A DNA stretch of 64,000 nt from Microbulbifer sp. SAOS-129_SWC (GTDB lineage Bacteria; Pseudomonadota; Gammaproteobacteria; Pseudomonadales; Cellvibrionaceae), in assembly GCF_039696035.1 (NCBI RefSeq), contig NZ_CP155567.1, positions 310,001 to 374,000 on the forward strand, in the 5' to 3' direction. Shown here piece after piece: positions 20,677-30,035 of this stretch (positions are counted from its first letter, which is position 1; the number at the start of each line of letters is the position of its first letter). The translations under genes were made by a program, and so were the position numbers. The notes below the pieces were generated by a model. The model was given only the letters and a program-made list of their open reading frames with translations, was not told the origin of the DNA and searched no databases.

Positions 20677-22437
20677 ATGGATCTAGTTCTCTCGGTTGTG
20701 GCGGACCCGCAGGGCGCCAATATGCTGAAGCACACCAAACTGTTTGCCGCGGCCGGCGGCAGTCTCGGCCGCGCCGACAGCAACGACTGGGTGCTGCCCG
20801 ACCCCGAGCGGGTCGTGTCGTCCCGCCATGCCACGATTGCCTTCAGTGACAATCGCTATTTCCTCGAGGATCAGAGCACCAATGGCACCTACCACAATGG
20901 TGCCAGCGATCCGCTGGGCAACGGCAACCGGGTGGCGCTCAACGATGGCGATACCATTGCGATCGGTGAGTACCAGCTCAAGGTGACGATACGCCAGCCC
21001 CAGGCCGAATCCGGGTTGCCCAAGGGGCTTGGCGCTGCGGATTTCCTCGACAGCGCCGACCGCACCACCTTCAGCCCCGCCGCTGCCGCCAAGATGCAGA
21101 ACCAGGCCGAAGCCCAGCAGCTGGACAGCTGGCTGGAGCCGGGTGCCGGTGGCCAAGCTGCGCAGACCGGCGAGTGGGGTTCACTCGGCGGCCAGGCAGC
21201 CGCGCCCGCCGAGTCGTTACCCGGGCACGGGGCGGAATCGCTGGATCCGCTCGCCGCGTTTGCCGCTGGCGATGGCGCCGGTGGATTTGGTGCGGATGCC
21301 ATCGGCGGTGCCGCGGGTGGCACCAACCAGTGGGACAGTGACGACGAATGGTGGAAGGACGGCAGTGAACAGGATCACGCCCCGGCCGATCGCCACTCGA
21401 TGCAGTTTCGCGCGCAGGCCCCCGAACCCGCCCCGGCGCCTGAGGCGGCCTTCACCGCACCGGAACCGGCATTTGCCAGCGCGGCGGAAACACCGGCTGC
21501 GCCCGCCGCCAGTGCACCGTCGCCCCATGCATCGTCGCCCGCATCGCCACCGCCTTTTTCATCCGCACCTGCACCCGCAGCCGCGGCGGCGGGCAATCCG
21601 TTTGCGGATTCCCTCGCCGAGGTGCACGGCCAACAGGTAGATGGCGTGCCTGGATTTGCCGCAGGCGGTGCCGGGGCTCCAGTAGCGGGCGCCGACGGCC
21701 ACTTCGCCAGTGCCGGCCAGCAGTTCTCGCAGTTGCCACCGACGCAGCCGGCACCGTCCCCGGCACCGCAGGCTGCACCGCCGGTACCGCAGCCCGCGCC
21801 ACCGCCGCAGCCCGCACCACCGCCGCAGCCGGCAGCGCCGCAGACGCCACAACAGCCGGCGGCCAGCGCCACTAATCTGATCGCGGCGCTGGGATTGAAC
21901 CTGCCCGCCGCGCAGCAGCCTGCCGTAGACGCCCAGGCGGCGGCCATTGTGCAGGAGACAGTGGCGCGCCTGATCGACCTGCTGCGCGCGCGCACCTCGA
22001 TCAAGAACGAGCTGCGCGTGCAGCGCACCATGATCCAGACCGAAGCCAACAACCCGCTGAAATTCAGCGCCTCTGCTGCCGATGCGATGGCGGCCATGTT
22101 TGCCGGCAACGGGGCCTTTATGACACCGCACGGCGCGGTGCGCGACAGTTTCGACGACCTTTCCGACCACCAGGTGGCGGTGCTCGCCGGGATGCGTGCC
22201 GGCTACGACGCCATGCTGCGTTTTTTCAGCCCGGAAAATATCGAGCGGCGGGTCAACAGCCAGGGCGGCGTTTTCTCCAATCGCAACGCCAAGAACTGGG
22301 AGGGTTTTGTGGCGCTGTACCGGGAACAGATCAGCGATCCGGAGGCCTGCTACCGGCGCCTGTTTGGTGATGAGTTCGCATCGACCTACGAGCAACAGCT
22401 GTCTGAATTGAAAAACGCACGATCCCTGAAAAATTAA
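20677..22437 (+). CDS. tagH: T6SS FHA-domain protein TagH (ImpI/VasC/Fha)
   Basis: Phosphothreonine-reading scaffold that activates T6SS assembly after phosphorylation by the cognate kinase. In 586 residues the FHA domain is N-terminal (about 20-100: SLGRADSN, VVSSRHATI, STNGTYHNG). A roughly 270-residue linker rich in Ala, Pro and Gln follows, with repeated PAPPPQ runs. The T6SS-FHA C-terminal domain (LLRARTSIKNELRVQRTMIQ, NPLKFSASAADAM) ends the protein. It heads the tagH-tssJ-tssK group. The 91-bp gap upstream holds three ACCGGT hexamers. Confidence 0.93.
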   Translation: MDLVLSVVADPQGANMLKHTKLFAAAGGSLGRADSNDWVLPDPERVVSSRHATIAFSDNRYFLEDQSTNGTYHNGASDPLGNGNRVALNDGDTIAIGEYQLKVTIRQPQAESGLPKGLGAADFLDSADRTTFSPAAAAKMQNQAEAQQLDSWLEPGAGGQAAQTGEWGSLGGQAAAPAESLPGHGAESLDPLAAFAAGDGAGGFGADAIGGAAGGTNQWDSDDEWWKDGSEQDHAPADRHSMQFRAQAPEPAPAPEAAFTAPEPAFASAAETPAAPAASAPSPHASSPASPPPFSSAPAPAAAAAGNPFADSLAEVHGQQVDGVPGFAAGGAGAPVAGADGHFASAGQQFSQLPPTQPAPSPAPQAAPPVPQPAPPPQPAPPPQPAAPQTPQQPAASATNLIAALGLNLPAAQQPAVDAQAAAIVQETVARLIDLLRARTSIKNELRVQRTMIQTEANNPLKFSASAADAMAAMFAGNGAFMTPHGAVRDSFDDLSDHQVAVLAGMRAGYDAMLRFFSPENIERRVNSQGGVFSNRNAKNWEGFVALYREQISDPEACYRRLFGDEFASTYEQQLSELKNARSLKN

Positions 22438-22469
22438 CGCGCACAGACGCGAACCGTATGGAGTCCACC

Positions 22470-23084
22470 GTGACCACAAAAAATCTATTCACGTTGCTAT
22501 TGATTGCCGCGCTGGGCCTGAGCAGTTCCGCCTGCCAGACCACGCGCCGCACGCTCAACCTCGATACCAGTGTCCAGCTGGCCATGGATGTCAAAAATGA
22601 TGTGAATCCGGACAGCGACGGACGCGCCTCGCCGGTGGTGGTGCGGGTGTTCATGCTCGCCGACAACCGCCAGTTTGCGCGCGAGGACTTCCTCAACCTG
22701 TACGAGAACGCGCCGTCGCGGTTGGGCAAAGACCTGATCGATACCGTGGTGCTGAAAGAATTCGCCCCCGGCGAAACCCGCTTGGAAAAGCTGCCGCTGA
22801 CGCCGGAGGTGCGCTATATCGGCCTGCTGGCGGAGTTTGTACAGTACCAGCGCGCGGATGCCCTGATGCTGCTGCCGATTACCGATCACAAGGAGAACGC
22901 GTACAAGGTGGCACTGTCCGGTACCCGCATCGGCTCGCCACAGCAGATCGCCATGCACCGCGAGCCGACTGGCAGCGCGCGTACCGCGGCGACAGACAGC
23001 GGTGACAAAACCGTCACCATCTCCAGTGCAGAGTACAAGCGTATGCGCGAAAAGCTGGAAAAAATGGACAACGGCAACCGCTGA
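22470..23084 (+). CDS. tssJ: T6SS outer-membrane lipoprotein TssJ (VasD)
   Basis: Lipoprotein that anchors the TssJLM membrane complex to the outer membrane. The 204-residue product starts with a lipoprotein signal ending LSSSAC, the cysteine being residue 22. The mature part has the TssJ beta-sandwich features VVVRVFMLADNRQFAREDFLNL (quoted in part) and FVQYQRADALM. GTG 22470 is preferred because GGAG lies 6 bp upstream; ATG 22458 in the same frame adds four residues but lacks a ribosome site. A short basic tail after the beta-sandwich is unusual but modest. Confidence 0.9.
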   Translation: MTTKNLFTLLLIAALGLSSSACQTTRRTLNLDTSVQLAMDVKNDVNPDSDGRASPVVVRVFMLADNRQFAREDFLNLYENAPSRLGKDLIDTVVLKEFAPGETRLEKLPLTPEVRYIGLLAEFVQYQRADALMLLPITDHKENAYKVALSGTRIGSPQQIAMHREPTGSARTAATDSGDKTVTISSAEYKRMREKLEKMDNGNR

Positions 23085-23134
23085 AGCGGCTGCCTCCTCA
23101 ATGCGGGCGCCCGGCGCCGGAAAGGAATACGAGC

Positions 23135-24472
23135 ATGTCGGCAAACAACAAGGTGATCTGGAGTGAGGGGATGTTTCTGCGCCCCCAGCATTTCCAGCAG
23201 CAGGATCGTTATCTGGAAAACCTGCTAGAAGCGCGCACCGGTGCGCTGGGGCCCTACACCTGGGGCCTGGTGGAAATCGCCATCGACAGCGAACCGCTGG
23301 CGATGGGCAAGATTTCCGTATCGCGGGTCAGCGCCATCTTTCCCGACGGCACACCGATACTGGCGCCCGAGAACGAACACCTGCCGGAGGTGCTCGAGGT
23401 GCCGGTCAACACCCGCGATGAAGTCGTCTACCTGTGTGTGCCGATGAAGCGCCCGGGCAGCCAGGAGTCGGTGCGCGACCAGGAAGATTTTCCCCAGGCG
23501 CGCTATCAGGCCAGCAATTTCGATGCGCGCAACAGCGCCTCCGCCTCCGGCGAGCCGGCGCGCATCCAGGTGGGCAAGTTGCGCGCCTGCCTGAAACTGG
23601 GCAGTGATGACCTGAGTGGCTACGCCGCCATCGGCATCGCACGGATTCGCGAGCGTCAGCCGGAGAAGCCGGTAGAGCTGGACAGCGACTATATTCCGCC
23701 GCTGTTGAACGCCGAGACATCTGCGGTGATCAAGGCCTACATCGAGGAGATCAAGGGCCTGCTGGATCACCGCGGCTCTGCGCTCGGGCATCGCTTGAGC
23801 GACAGCGGCCGCAGCGGCTCGGCGGAGATTGCCGACTACCTGCTGCTGCAGGTGGTCAACCGCTTCGAACCGCTGTTGCGCCAGCTCACCGCCCAGCCGC
23901 GCCTGCATCCGCACAGCCTGTTCCTGGAACTGCTGCAGCTGGCCGGTGAACTGTCGACCTTTACCGCGCAAAGCAAGCGGCCGCCGGAAATTCCCAACTA
24001 CGCCCACGAGAACCTGCAGCAGAGCTACGCGGGTCTGTTTGCGGCCCTGCGCCAGTCGCTGTCTACGGTGCTGGAACAGACTGCGATCTCCATGGATCTG
24101 GTGCAGCGCAAGTACGGCATCTACGTAGCGCCGGTTACCGATCCGTCACTGGTCACCTCGGCCAGTTTCGTTATGGCGGCCAAGGCGGACATGCCCGGCG
24201 ACCTGCTGCGCAGCCGCTTCCCCACCCAGGCCAAGGTGGCGCCGGTGGAGGCGATTCGCGAACTCATCTCCGCGCAGCTGCCGGGCGTGGCCCTGCGCCC
24301 GTTGCCGGTAGCGCCGCGGCAGATTCCCTATCACGCCGGTTTCACCTATTTCGAACTGGAGCGCAGCGGTGAGCTGTGGCAGGCGATGCAGAAATCCGGT
24401 GGTTTTGCCGTGCACCTGGGCGCCGAGTTTCCGGGCCTGACGATGGAACTCTGGGCAATAAGGAATCAATAG
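23135..24472 (+). CDS. tssK: T6SS baseplate protein TssK (ImpJ/VasE)
   Basis: Trimeric adaptor that links the baseplate to the TssL/TssM membrane complex. The 445 residues begin with the highly conserved VIWSEGMFLRPQHFQQQDRY (quoted to 20) that marks the family, continue with the shoulder domain, and end in the C-terminal head (FAVHLGAEFPGLTMELWAI). ATG 23135 follows GGAAAGGA. The TAG stop forms the first bases of the inverted-repeat element at 24471-24737. Confidence 0.96.
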   Translation: MSANNKVIWSEGMFLRPQHFQQQDRYLENLLEARTGALGPYTWGLVEIAIDSEPLAMGKISVSRVSAIFPDGTPILAPENEHLPEVLEVPVNTRDEVVYLCVPMKRPGSQESVRDQEDFPQARYQASNFDARNSASASGEPARIQVGKLRACLKLGSDDLSGYAAIGIARIRERQPEKPVELDSDYIPPLLNAETSAVIKAYIEEIKGLLDHRGSALGHRLSDSGRSGSAEIADYLLLQVVNRFEPLLRQLTAQPRLHPHSLFLELLQLAGELSTFTAQSKRPPEIPNYAHENLQQSYAGLFAALRQSLSTVLEQTAISMDLVQRKYGIYVAPVTDPSLVTSASFVMAAKADMPGDLLRSRFPTQAKVAPVEAIRELISAQLPGVALRPLPVAPRQIPYHAGFTYFELERSGELWQAMQKSGGFAVHLGAEFPGLTMELWAIRNQ

Positions 24473-24737
24473 GGCTTACCAATACTAAATTTAATGGTCG
24501 CGTTGCTGCCCCAAAGCGGGCCAGGCAAGGCGCGAGGAGAGTGATTTAGCATGCTAAATGAACGACGAGTAACGCCGCGTGGCCCGCTTGGGGGCGCAAC
24601 CCGGAGGGACGGGGCCGTTTTCCCGCAATCCTGCGTTGCAGTTCGCTTATGTGGTGAACCACACGGCGCTCACTGCGCCTTGTCTTACGGAAAAACGGCC
24701 GCCGTCGCGGCCATCAAATTTAGTATTGGCAGGCCCT
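24471..24737. mobile_element. MITE-like inverted-repeat element filling the tssK-tssL gap
   Basis: Terminal arms 24471-24502 and 24706-24737 are reverse complements over 32 bp with four mismatches, all transitions. The 24-bp inner part contains CCAATACTAAATTT. The 203-bp core encodes no convincing protein and contains the perfect 16-bp palindrome ATTTAGCATGCTAAAT (24544-24559). The left arm starts within the tssK stop and the right arm ends 4 bp before the tssL ATG. This fits a non-autonomous mobile element or a large mRNA structure. No target-site duplication is obvious. Confidence 0.7.
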
Positions 24738-24741
24738 GACT

Positions 24742-25623
24742 ATGAGCGGCAACGACGGTTTTACTCCTCCGCGCGCGCCGAGTGCCGGCGACCGCACCGT
24801 GCTGGTGCCCACCCCCGGTGCCGCGGCTTCCGCACGCCCGGCGGCGCCGACCCCCGGCGCTTTTGCCGGCGCCGATGCGGTGCAGCAGGACATCCGCGTG
24901 CGCAACAGTCTCAACCCGCTGGTGGCAGCGGCGTCGAAACTGCTCGGCGCCATCATCAAACTGCGCACGACCATGAACCACGCCAATGTGCCGGATCTGC
25001 ACAAGCGCCTGACGCGGGAAATACAGCATTTCGAGCGCGAGGCCAAGCAGCTGTCACTGGCTCCGGAAACGGTGCTCACCGCGCGCTACCTGCTGTGCAC
25101 CGTCGTGGACGAGGCGGTGCTGTCCACCCCCTGGGGCACCGCCAGCGGCTGGAGCCAGCACTCGCTGTTGAGCCTGTTCCACAAGGAGACCTTCGGCGGT
25201 GAGAAGTGTTTCGCCATCCTGCAGCGGATGCTGGAAACACCGGGGGCGCAGCTGGAGCTGCTGGAGCTGTTCTACCTGTGCCTGAGTCTCGGCTTCCAGG
25301 GCAAATACCGGCTGGTGCCGCGCGGGCACGAACAGCTGGAACAGATCCGCGACAACCTGTACCAGACCATCGAGCGCCACCGGCCACAGATGGAACGCGA
25401 CCTGGCCCCGCACTGGGCCGGCTGCGTGGAGCGCAAGAGCCGCCTGATCCAGTACATCCCGCTGTGGGTGATCGCCAGTGTCGCGCTCGGGGTACTGGTA
25501 CTGACTTACAGCGGGTTTCGCTGGTGGTTGTACGACAGCGCCACCCCGGTGGCGGAACGGGTCGCAGCTCTGGTGGCTGACCAGCCGCAAGAACAGCAAC
25601 AAGAACAGCAACAGGGACAGTGA
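24742..25623 (+). CDS. tssL: T6SS inner-membrane protein TssL (DotU/IcmH)
   Basis: Partner of TssM in the trans-envelope complex. The 293-residue product has a Pro/Ala-rich N-terminus, the DotU cytoplasmic domain (NPLVAAASKLL, TARYLLCTVVDEAVLSTPWG, LSLGFQGKYRL) and a C-terminal membrane anchor (about 240-260, WVIASVALGVLVLTYSGF). There is no OmpA-like peptidoglycan-binding extension, so anchoring to the wall must come from another protein. The tail ends in a Gln/Glu run. Its translation start lies 4 bp after the inverted-repeat element, which has displaced any normal ribosome site. Confidence 0.95.
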   Translation: MSGNDGFTPPRAPSAGDRTVLVPTPGAAASARPAAPTPGAFAGADAVQQDIRVRNSLNPLVAAASKLLGAIIKLRTTMNHANVPDLHKRLTREIQHFEREAKQLSLAPETVLTARYLLCTVVDEAVLSTPWGTASGWSQHSLLSLFHKETFGGEKCFAILQRMLETPGAQLELLELFYLCLSLGFQGKYRLVPRGHEQLEQIRDNLYQTIERHRPQMERDLAPHWAGCVERKSRLIQYIPLWVIASVALGVLVLTYSGFRWWLYDSATPVAERVAALVADQPQEQQQEQQQGQ

Positions 25624-25661
25624 CAGCCCGGCGCCACCGGCGCCCGGCCACGGAGTAATGC

Positions 25662-28600
25662 ATGAAACGGCTGCGGGATTTCTTTACCAATAAATGGGTG
25701 GTGGGTTTTATCGGCCTGCTGGCCCTGTCGCTGCTGATCTGGTTCGGAGCGGACTACATCAAGTTCGGTAGCGATAACGCCACGCTGTCGCGCGGCGTGC
25801 GCCTCACCATCATCGCCTTCCTGTTCGCGCTCTGGCTGGTATGGAATCTCAGCCAGTGGCTGATGGAGCGGCGCCAGAACCGCGCAATGATCAGCGAGAT
25901 CGAGGAATCCCAGGAGCAGGTGGACCCGGATGAGGAGCGCAGTCGCGAGGAGCTGGATACCCTGTCGTCGCGTTTTCGCGAGGCGATGGAAGTCCTGCGC
26001 AAAGCGCGCTTCAAGTCGGCGCGCGGCAGTGTGTCGATGTACCAGTTGCCCTGGTACATCATTATCGGTCCGCCCGGTTCCGGCAAGACCACGGCGCTGG
26101 TCAACTCCGGGCTCGAATTTCCGCTGGCGCAGAGCCACGGCAAGGAGGCCCTCGGCGGTGTCGGCGGCACGCGTAACTGCGACTGGTGGTTTACCAACGA
26201 GGCGGTGCTGATCGATACCGCCGGCCGCTACACCACCCAGGACAGCCACCGGGTGCACGATAACAGCGCCTGGCGCGCCTTCCTGAACCTGCTCAAGCGC
26301 TACCGGCGCCGCCGCCCGATCAACGGCGCGCTGGTGGCCATCAGCCTGCAGGACCTGATGGTGCAGACCACAGAGCAGCGCCTGCACCAGGCCAAGACCA
26401 TTCGCCAGCGCATCAACGAACTGCAGCAGGAGCTGGGGGTGCGCTTCCCGATCTACCTGACGTTCACCAAGTGCGACCTGGTCGCCGGTTTCAGCGAATT
26501 TTTCGACAACCTGTCCCAGGCGGAACGGGAACAGGTCTGGGGTATCAGTTTCCCCGCCGAGACCAGCCCCGCTGCGGGTGCGCCGCTGGACAGCTTCAGT
26601 GGCGAGTTCGCGCAGCTGGTCGAACGTCTCAACGAGCGGGTTCTGTGGCGAGTGCACCAGGAGCGCAATATCGAGAAGCGCGCGCTGCTGCAGGGGTTCC
26701 CCGCGCGCATGGAGAGCCTGCAGACAGTGCTGGACGACTTTATCAAGCAGACCTTCGGCGCCAACCGCTATGACACGGTGCCGATGGTGCGCGGTATCTA
26801 CTTCACCAGTGGTACGCAGGAAGGCAGCCCGATCGACCGCATGATGGCGACGGTCAGTGCCGATTTTGGTCTCGAGCGCGAAATGGGGCAGCAATTCCAG
26901 GGCGCCGGCAAGAGTTTCTTCCTGCACCGGTTGTTGAAGGATGTCATCTTCCCGGAAGCCGAGCTGGTGGGGGTCAACCGTCGCATCGAGTCGGCTACGC
27001 GCTGGCTGCGCCGCGGCGTCTATGTCGGCCTGGCGGCGCTGTTCGTCGGCGCCCTGTCACTGTGGGTCGGCAGCCTGGCACAGAACAAGATTTACATGAA
27101 TGATGTCAGCGCCCAGATCGCCGCATACCGCGAAGCCAGGCAGGCCGCGCAGGGTCGCGAGCTGACGCCGGTGCAGACACTGCAACTGCTGGAACCGCTG
27201 CAGCGCGCCGCAACTGTGTACCAGCGCGAAGACCACCCGTGGCTCAACAACCTGGGCCTTTACGACGACCGCATCGACCGCGCCGCCGATCGCCTGTATC
27301 GCCAGCAGTTGCTGCAGGCCTACCTGCCATCGCTGGTGCGGTCGGTAGAGCGCGACCTGAACCGCCTCGGCAGTGACGATCCGGCCCTGACCGAAACGCT
27401 GAAGACCTACCTCATGTTCTTCGACGCCGATCACCGCGAACTGGCGTCGCTGGAGAAATACTTCACCGCGCAGTGGCAACAGCAGTTGAAGGGCGAGGCT
27501 GCACAGCAGCAACAGCTGGCCGCGCATCTCGAGCGCCTGTTCGCGACGCCACTGCCCGCCACCCTGCAGCCGAATGAGCGTGTCGTGGCCCGCGCCCGCC
27601 AGCAGCTGCGGCGTATTCCGGTGCCGCAGCGTCTCTACGCGCAGATGCAGCGCAGCGACCTGGGTGCCACACCGGTGGACCTGTATCGCGAAATCGGCGG
27701 CGACACCGAGCAATTGTTTGGTGTGGCGGCCACCGACGCGCGTTTCTCGATTCCCTACCTGTACACCAAGGCGGGTTACAAGGAGCTTGATTTCGGCGCT
27801 GATTCACCGTTGCTGAACCAACTGGCGGATGAGCGCTGGATCTACGGCGGCGAGCTCAGTGGCGAGGATTTCAGCGAGACTGACCGCGAGCAGCTCGGTG
27901 AGGAACTCAAGCGAATCTATCTGGGCGAATATCAGCAGCGCTGGGAACAGTTCCTGCGCGGCTTCAAGGTGCGCAGTTTCCATTCCACCGGCCAGGCGCT
28001 GGACAGCCTGGCGAAACTTGCCGATCCGGTGTATTCGCCGCTGCTCGCAGTGACCGAGATCACTGCCGACAATACGCGCCTGACGCCGCGACCGAAGATC
28101 CCCGCGGTAAACACCTCCGGCGTGTCCATGCCGGTGTCGAGCACCACGCGCAAGCTGGGTGCTGCCGCGGCCAGCGGTGCTGCGAGCGCACTGACCGACA
28201 GCTTCAAGCCCAACAGTGTCGATCTGCGCTTCGAGGAATTGCAGCGACTTACCCAGAGCGAGAAAGGGCGTCCGGCACGGGTACAGGAATACCTGGCGGC
28301 GATCACCAAGGTGCAGGAGTACCTGACCGAGATCGACAGTGCGCCGGACGCCGGCGAAGCGGCGTTCAACAGCGCCAAGGCGCGATTTGCCGGCGGTGGC
28401 GGTGATGCCATCAAGCAACTGCGCATCAAGGCCGCCAATGCGCCGGCCCCTTTCAATCGCTGGCTCAACAACATTGCCGATAGCACCTGGGCACTGGTGA
28501 TGGGCAGCGCCAAACAGTATGCCGATCGCATCTGGCGCGAGCAGGTCTACAGCAGCTACAACCGCAGTCTGGCCAACCGTTATCCGCTGCGCGACGACCG

Positions 28601-29204
28601 CGATCAGGAAGTTCCGATCATGGAGTTCAACAAATTCTTCAAACCCGGCGGCACCGAGCAGAAGTTTGTCAGTGAATACCTGCAGCCATTCGTGGATACG
28701 CGCAACTGGCGCGTTAAATCGCTCGAGGGGCAGAGTCTCGGCCTGTCGAGCAGTACGCTGGCGCAGCTGCGCCGCGCCGAGCGAATTCGCAACACCTTCT
28801 TCGGCGCTGGCGAACAGGCCGGCTATTCTTTCCGCATCGAGCCTACCAAGCTGGATTCTGGCGTGCGCCTGTTTGAGCTGGAAGTGGGCGATCAGCGGGT
28901 ACCCTATTCGCACGGTCCGCGCACACCCAAGAAACTGACCTGGCGCGGCGGCGAGAGCAATCGGGTGCGGATCATTTTCGAGGATCTGAATGAGACGGTA
29001 CACCGGCGCCACTTCGAAGGTGACTGGGCCTGGTACCGGCTGCTGGAAAATTCCGAACTGCAGCGCGGCCGCAGCAGTACCGAATATCTGGTGGCGTTCA
29101 AGGAGGAGGGGCGCCGCGCCGAATTCCGCCTGTCCGCCGCCGGCGCCAACAATCCGTTCGATCAAGAATTGCTGGCTCGCTATCGCTGCCCGCAGACGCT
29201 CTAG
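25662..29204 (+). CDS. tssM: T6SS inner-membrane protein TssM (IcmF/VasK)
   Basis: Core of the TssJLM envelope-spanning complex. In 1,180 residues there are two N-terminal membrane helices (about 13-35 and 47-63), a cytoplasmic NTPase-like domain with an intact Walker A GPPGSGKT (136-143), a third helix near 453-472, then the large periplasmic IcmF domain. The C-terminal domain that contacts TssJ ends with EFRLSAAGANNPFDQELLAR. ATG 25662 follows CGGAG. TssL lies 38 bp upstream. Confidence 0.96.
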   Translation: MKRLRDFFTNKWVVGFIGLLALSLLIWFGADYIKFGSDNATLSRGVRLTIIAFLFALWLVWNLSQWLMERRQNRAMISEIEESQEQVDPDEERSREELDTLSSRFREAMEVLRKARFKSARGSVSMYQLPWYIIIGPPGSGKTTALVNSGLEFPLAQSHGKEALGGVGGTRNCDWWFTNEAVLIDTAGRYTTQDSHRVHDNSAWRAFLNLLKRYRRRRPINGALVAISLQDLMVQTTEQRLHQAKTIRQRINELQQELGVRFPIYLTFTKCDLVAGFSEFFDNLSQAEREQVWGISFPAETSPAAGAPLDSFSGEFAQLVERLNERVLWRVHQERNIEKRALLQGFPARMESLQTVLDDFIKQTFGANRYDTVPMVRGIYFTSGTQEGSPIDRMMATVSADFGLEREMGQQFQGAGKSFFLHRLLKDVIFPEAELVGVNRRIESATRWLRRGVYVGLAALFVGALSLWVGSLAQNKIYMNDVSAQIAAYREARQAAQGRELTPVQTLQLLEPLQRAATVYQREDHPWLNNLGLYDDRIDRAADRLYRQQLLQAYLPSLVRSVERDLNRLGSDDPALTETLKTYLMFFDADHRELASLEKYFTAQWQQQLKGEAAQQQQLAAHLERLFATPLPATLQPNERVVARARQQLRRIPVPQRLYAQMQRSDLGATPVDLYREIGGDTEQLFGVAATDARFSIPYLYTKAGYKELDFGADSPLLNQLADERWIYGGELSGEDFSETDREQLGEELKRIYLGEYQQRWEQFLRGFKVRSFHSTGQALDSLAKLADPVYSPLLAVTEITADNTRLTPRPKIPAVNTSGVSMPVSSTTRKLGAAAASGAASALTDSFKPNSVDLRFEELQRLTQSEKGRPARVQEYLAAITKVQEYLTEIDSAPDAGEAAFNSAKARFAGGGGDAIKQLRIKAANAPAPFNRWLNNIADSTWALVMGSAKQYADRIWREQVYSSYNRSLANRYPLRDDRDQEVPIMEFNKFFKPGGTEQKFVSEYLQPFVDTRNWRVKSLEGQSLGLSSSTLAQLRRAERIRNTFFGAGEQAGYSFRIEPTKLDSGVRLFELEVGDQRVPYSHGPRTPKKLTWRGGESNRVRIIFEDLNETVHRRHFEGDWAWYRLLENSELQRGRSSTEYLVAFKEEGRRAEFRLSAAGANNPFDQELLARYRCPQTL

Positions 29205-29366
29205 TGGACTGCTGCAAAATGCCTTCCATGACATTTTCCAAGCCGGGTGTGCGGCATATGGCCGCAAACCCGCCACGACAAATCAGGCATACGCGTGTTC
29301 GATTTGCGGCCCGGCCCTGTCTGAACGGCTCAGCAGGCCGCCAGGGCTTGGCGGGAGGAATTGGCG

Positions 29367-30035
29367 ATGACAAATAACGGCGGCGTCTTCGGCAAACTGC
29401 CCGGTCACGGTGACTTCGTCCAGCGCGAGCTGCCGGGCAGTTTTGTCACCCCCTGGGATGAATGGCTGCAGCGTGCGGTGTTTGGCTCCCGCGAGCTGGT
29501 GGGGGAGGCCTGGCTTGACTACTACCTGACGAGTCCGATCTGGCGCTTTGCGCTGTCGCCGGGCGTCGTCGATCAGCAGGGCTGGGCTGGCGTGCTGGTA
29601 CCCAGCGTGGACAGCGTGGGGCGTTATTTCCCGCTCACTTTGGCCGCACCGGTAGCGCCACAGAGTAATCCGTTTGCCTTGCAGCGCAATGCCACAAACT
29701 GGTTCCAATCGCTGTCTGACCTGGCGATCGAAGCCCTGCAGGAAGCCCTTCAGGCTGACCATCTACAGCAGCGCTTCCCTGCGCTGGTGGAGAGCGGCGT
29801 GTGCAATGAAGTGATGATGGTCTCCGGTGCCCACATCGCTACCGGCGATAGCGGTGGTATCGACACCAGTTATCCGAGCCTGCTGCACAGTCTCTACCAG
29901 CGGCAGTGTGCGAGTTTCAGCCTCTGGTGGTGTGCCGGTTCCCAGCACCTGCCGCCGAGTACGCTGCTGAGCCCGGCGCTGCCGGAACCGACGCTCTACT
30001 GCTCCATGTTGGGGGCGCCCAGCAATCAATGGTGA
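29367..30035 (+). CDS. tagF: T6SS-associated protein TagF (ImpM family)
   Basis: In Pseudomonas and Agrobacterium TagF restrains T6SS by acting on the FHA protein. The 222 residues open with the family signature GVFGKLPGHGDFVQRELP and contain SPIWRFALSPG and DSVGRYFPLTL. It is a stand-alone TagF, not fused to the PppA phosphatase. ATG 29367 is chosen because GGAGG (29354-29358) lies 8 bp upstream; TTG 29361 is possible. The 162-bp gap after tssM shows no gene. Confidence 0.92.
   Translation: MTNNGGVFGKLPGHGDFVQRELPGSFVTPWDEWLQRAVFGSRELVGEAWLDYYLTSPIWRFALSPGVVDQQGWAGVLVPSVDSVGRYFPLTLAAPVAPQSNPFALQRNATNWFQSLSDLAIEALQEALQADHLQQRFPALVESGVCNEVMMVSGAHIATGDSGGIDTSYPSLLHSLYQRQCASFSLWWCAGSQHLPPSTLLSPALPEPTLYCSMLGAPSNQW

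Noticed and set aside
24579..25202. A 207-codon ORF running from the tssK-tssL element into tssL
   Set aside because: Arg/Pro/Ala-rich frame overlapping the well-supported tssL; no recognisable domain.
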